Positions 7,134-9,123 of a DNA stretch of 9,123 nucleotides are shown one piece after another. This DNA is from Bacteroidota bacterium (GTDB lineage Bacteria; Bacteroidota; Bacteroidia; Bacteroidales; VadinHA17): NCBI GenBank assembly GCA_021816545.1, contig JAKAXP010000082.1, forward strand, positions 1-9,123, given 5' to 3'. How positions within the stretch are numbered: the first letter of the stretch is position 1; the number at the start of each line of letters is the position of its first letter. Under the pieces are notes generated by a model, which saw only the letters and a list, made by a program, of their open reading frames with translations, searched no databases and was not told the DNA's origin. The position numbers and the translations under genes are program-made.

Positions 7134-9123
7134 ATGAAAAGATTACTTTCAGTTTTTTTCGTGCTTTGTGGATTCTTGCTGGCTTCTGCTGCTCAGCAGA
7201 AGTTGGTTTCCGGAACGGTTACCAGCTCCGAGGACAACCTTGGAATACCTGGGGTGACTGTTCAGGTTAAAGGGACCACAGCAGGGGTAGTAACTGACGT
7301 GGACGGTCGTTACTCCATCCAGGCCTCGCCGGGACAGATCCTCGTTTACAGGTTTGCGGGGCAGAAAACACAGGAGGCCACAGTCGGTGCAAGCAACACA
7401 ATTGATATTGTGATGCTGCCTGACCTTCTGAATCTTGAGGAAGTGATTGTTGTTGCCTACGGTGTGACCAAGAAAGAGTCATACACAGGCGCAGCTTCGG
7501 TTGTAAAGAGCGATAAGCTTATTTCAACGCCGACTACCTCAGTAGTAAAGGCACTCCAGGCCAATGCAACAGGTGTTCATGTTGTCAACGCCAACGGCGC
7601 ATCGGATTCTGAACCTATTATCAGAATCAGGGGTACGGGTTCAATCACTGCCTCATCAGCCCCTCTTTGGGTTGTTGACGGAATTGCTGGCGGGACTGTT
7701 CCCAACCTTAATGATATTGAGACGGTTACCGTCCTCAAGGATGCTGCAGCATCTTCTCTCTATGGATCGAGAGCTGCCAACGGTGTCATCCTGGTAACGA
7801 CCAAGAAGGGTCAGGCCGGAAAAACAGTCTTTACCTACAGGGGCAAGCAGAGTTACTCAACCCGTACCACCAACAAGTTCGAGATGCTCAATGCTTCCGA
7901 ATTCATGCAGAAATCGTGGGAAGGGCTCTATAATTACGCATCAGATCTCGGAGATGATCTCTACGGTCCGCCTACAAATTATACATCGCCGGCCAACTAT
8001 GCCCACCGGAATCTTGTCCTTCTTGCCGGCAAGAACCCGTTCAATGTTGATCAGCCATTCGATGACAACGGAAACCTTGTGTCAAATGCAAAGCTGATGT
8101 TTGATGAAAGCTGGTTCGACCTTGCCCACAGAACGGGGAAGATTGCCGAGCATAATCTTACCGCACAGGGCGGCGATGAGAGAACAAAGTTTTATTTCTC
8201 GGGAACTTATTACAAACAGAAGGCTATCACTGTTCCTGATGAAGTTACCAGGGCAATGGGATACATCTCGCTGGAAACCCAGGTCAACAAGAGAATTAAG
8301 GTTGGAACCTCATCAATCCTGAGGTATTCAGAGGGAAATACCGTAAAGGATATTACCAACGGTTCAGGTACCGGCTATGCAGCATATAATTACCCGAACA
8401 ACGTCCCCCTTTATGAACTGGATGCAAACTTCCAGCCGGTTATTGGCACAGACGGCAAACCAGCATATAACTGGAACAACCTTGTGTCTAAGGATTATAA
8501 CCCGATAGCCCAGACCATTCTCGACCCCAGGGGTAACAGGAAAACAGCAATATCGCAGACACTGAATTTCAACTGGAAAATTCTTGAAGGTCTTGTTTTT
8601 GATACCAAGGCAAACGGGAAGATTGACTACGTGAATACGGATGATTTCCGCAATCCGTACCACGGTGACGGAAAAGCCTATCAGGGGAGTTCCGAGAAGA
8701 CCACCTCAGATGCCCGTACAGTATTCACATCATCCACTCTTACGTATGACAAGAGTATCACGGACCTGCACTTTAACATCCTCGGTGGGTATGAAACTGA
8801 GAAGTACATCCTGAAAACAGTAAATGTATCTGCAAGAGGGTTTGACGTTCCTTTTTCTGATGAACTGAATATAGCATCAGCTCCTTTCGGTTACGGATCT
8901 TCAACTACCGAAACATCAATGATTTCCTATTTCAGCAGGGTACTTGCAGATTACAAGGACAAGTACTACGTGCAGGGTTCGTTCCGCCGTGACGGCTCTT
9001 CAAGGTTCGGTCCGAGGGTAAGATGGGGAAATTTCTGGTCAATTTCCGGTACATGGAGATTATCCGAGGAGAGTTTTCTCAGTGACATCTCATGGCTTGA
9101 CGACCTGAAGATAAGGGCTGGTT
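7134..9123 (+). CDS. SusC/RagA-family TonB-dependent outer-membrane transporter (3'-truncated)
   Basis: The first 663 codons of a SusC-like transporter are present; the family is usually about 1000 residues, so roughly a third is missing at the right edge. The ATG at 7134 starts a signal peptide: K2/R3, a hydrophobic stretch and a signal peptidase I-like ASA-A end near residue 20, with no lipobox at C12. A carboxypeptidase-D-regulatory-like beta domain follows (about 24-95; SGTVTSSEDNLGIPGVTVQV and DVDGRYSI). The family linker EEVIVVAYGVTKKES starts at residue 102. The plug domain has IIRIRGTGSI, PLWVVDG and the hallmark SLYGSRAANGVILVTTKKG (208-226). After that come barrel strands rich in alternating aromatics. 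I translated it in one frame from 7134 to the end without a stop. Such proteins import glycans, peptides or other large ligands in complex with a SusD-like lipoprotein, normally encoded immediately downstream and so outside the window. The substrate cannot be inferred. The gene is divergent from dnaE. Confidence 0.95.
   Translation, partial: MKRLLSVFFVLCGFLLASAAQQKLVSGTVTSSEDNLGIPGVTVQVKGTTAGVVTDVDGRYSIQASPGQILVYRFAGQKTQEATVGASNTIDIVMLPDLLNLEEVIVVAYGVTKKESYTGAASVVKSDKLISTPTTSVVKALQANATGVHVVNANGASDSEPIIRIRGTGSITASSAPLWVVDGIAGGTVPNLNDIETVTVLKDAAASSLYGSRAANGVILVTTKKGQAGKTVFTYRGKQSYSTRTTNKFEMLNASEFMQKSWEGLYNYASDLGDDLYGPPTNYTSPANYAHRNLVLLAGKNPFNVDQPFDDNGNLVSNAKLMFDESWFDLAHRTGKIAEHNLTAQGGDERTKFYFSGTYYKQKAITVPDEVTRAMGYISLETQVNKRIKVGTSSILRYSEGNTVKDITNGSGTGYAAYNYPNNVPLYELDANFQPVIGTDGKPAYNWNNLVSKDYNPIAQTILDPRGNRKTAISQTLNFNWKILEGLVFDTKANGKIDYVNTDDFRNPYHGDGKAYQGSSEKTTSDARTVFTSSTLTYDKSITDLHFNILGGYETEKYILKTVNVSARGFDVPFSDELNIASAPFGYGSSTTETSMISYFSRVLADYKDKYYVQGSFRRDGSSRFGPRVRWGNFWSISGTWRLSEESFLSDISWLDDLKIRAG

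Noticed and set aside
7267..8663. Several short open frames in other frames within the susC-like gene
   Set aside because: They are shadows: the frame starting at 7134 is continuous and carries all SusC family motifs across this stretch.

Overview
The window looks like a chromosomal segment of a member of the Bacteroidota, most likely Bacteroidales-like, with moderate GC. Three things point there: a SusC/RagA-type TonB-dependent outer-membrane transporter; a membrane sensor built from two-component-regulator propeller repeats plus a Y_Y_Y domain; and promoter-like boxes of the Bacteroidota form TAnnTTTG, with no clear Shine-Dalgarno sequences at the starts. The genus cannot be read from the sequence.

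Layout. Bases 1-2469 (+) hold the 3' part of a large sensor protein: a periplasmic propeller and Y_Y_Y module, one membrane helix, a coiled coil and a SpoIIE/PP2C-type serine phosphatase. Its 5' end lies outside the window. After a 58-base gap there is a convergent minus-strand block, read from right to left: dnaE (6961-3476, DNA polymerase III alpha), a thioredoxin (3428-3111) and a LOG-family nucleotide phosphoribohydrolase (3103-2528). Spacings are 47 and 7 bases, so the last two are almost certainly co-transcribed. A TAnnTTTG box at the very end of dnaE could give them their own promoter. A 172-base AT-rich divergent intergenic region (6962-7133) follows. It carries a good candidate -7 box for dnaE, a weaker candidate promoter for the rightward gene, and an inverted repeat and a direct repeat overlapping the latter. 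From 7134 to the window end (+) runs the first 663 codons of a SusC-like transporter gene, unbroken but cut off by the window.

Working together. The dnaE-trx-LOG block is housekeeping: replication, disulfide reduction and nucleotide breakdown. The flanking genes are envelope functions. The SusC-like protein would import a polymeric or large ligand together with a SusD-like lipoprotein expected just beyond the right edge. The sensor phosphatase would turn an extracytoplasmic signal into dephosphorylation of a cytoplasmic partner, typically a STAS-domain anti-anti-sigma factor. Nothing in the window links the sensor to the transporter directly.

I found no RNA genes, insertion sequences, CRISPR arrays or broken genes, and no intergenic stretch over 300 bases. 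I do not see a clearly undescribed system. The most useful leads are the repeat structure upstream of the susC-like gene, the internal promoter candidate before the thioredoxin gene, the sensor's SpoIIE output, and the intact PHP site and clamp-binding motif of DnaE.
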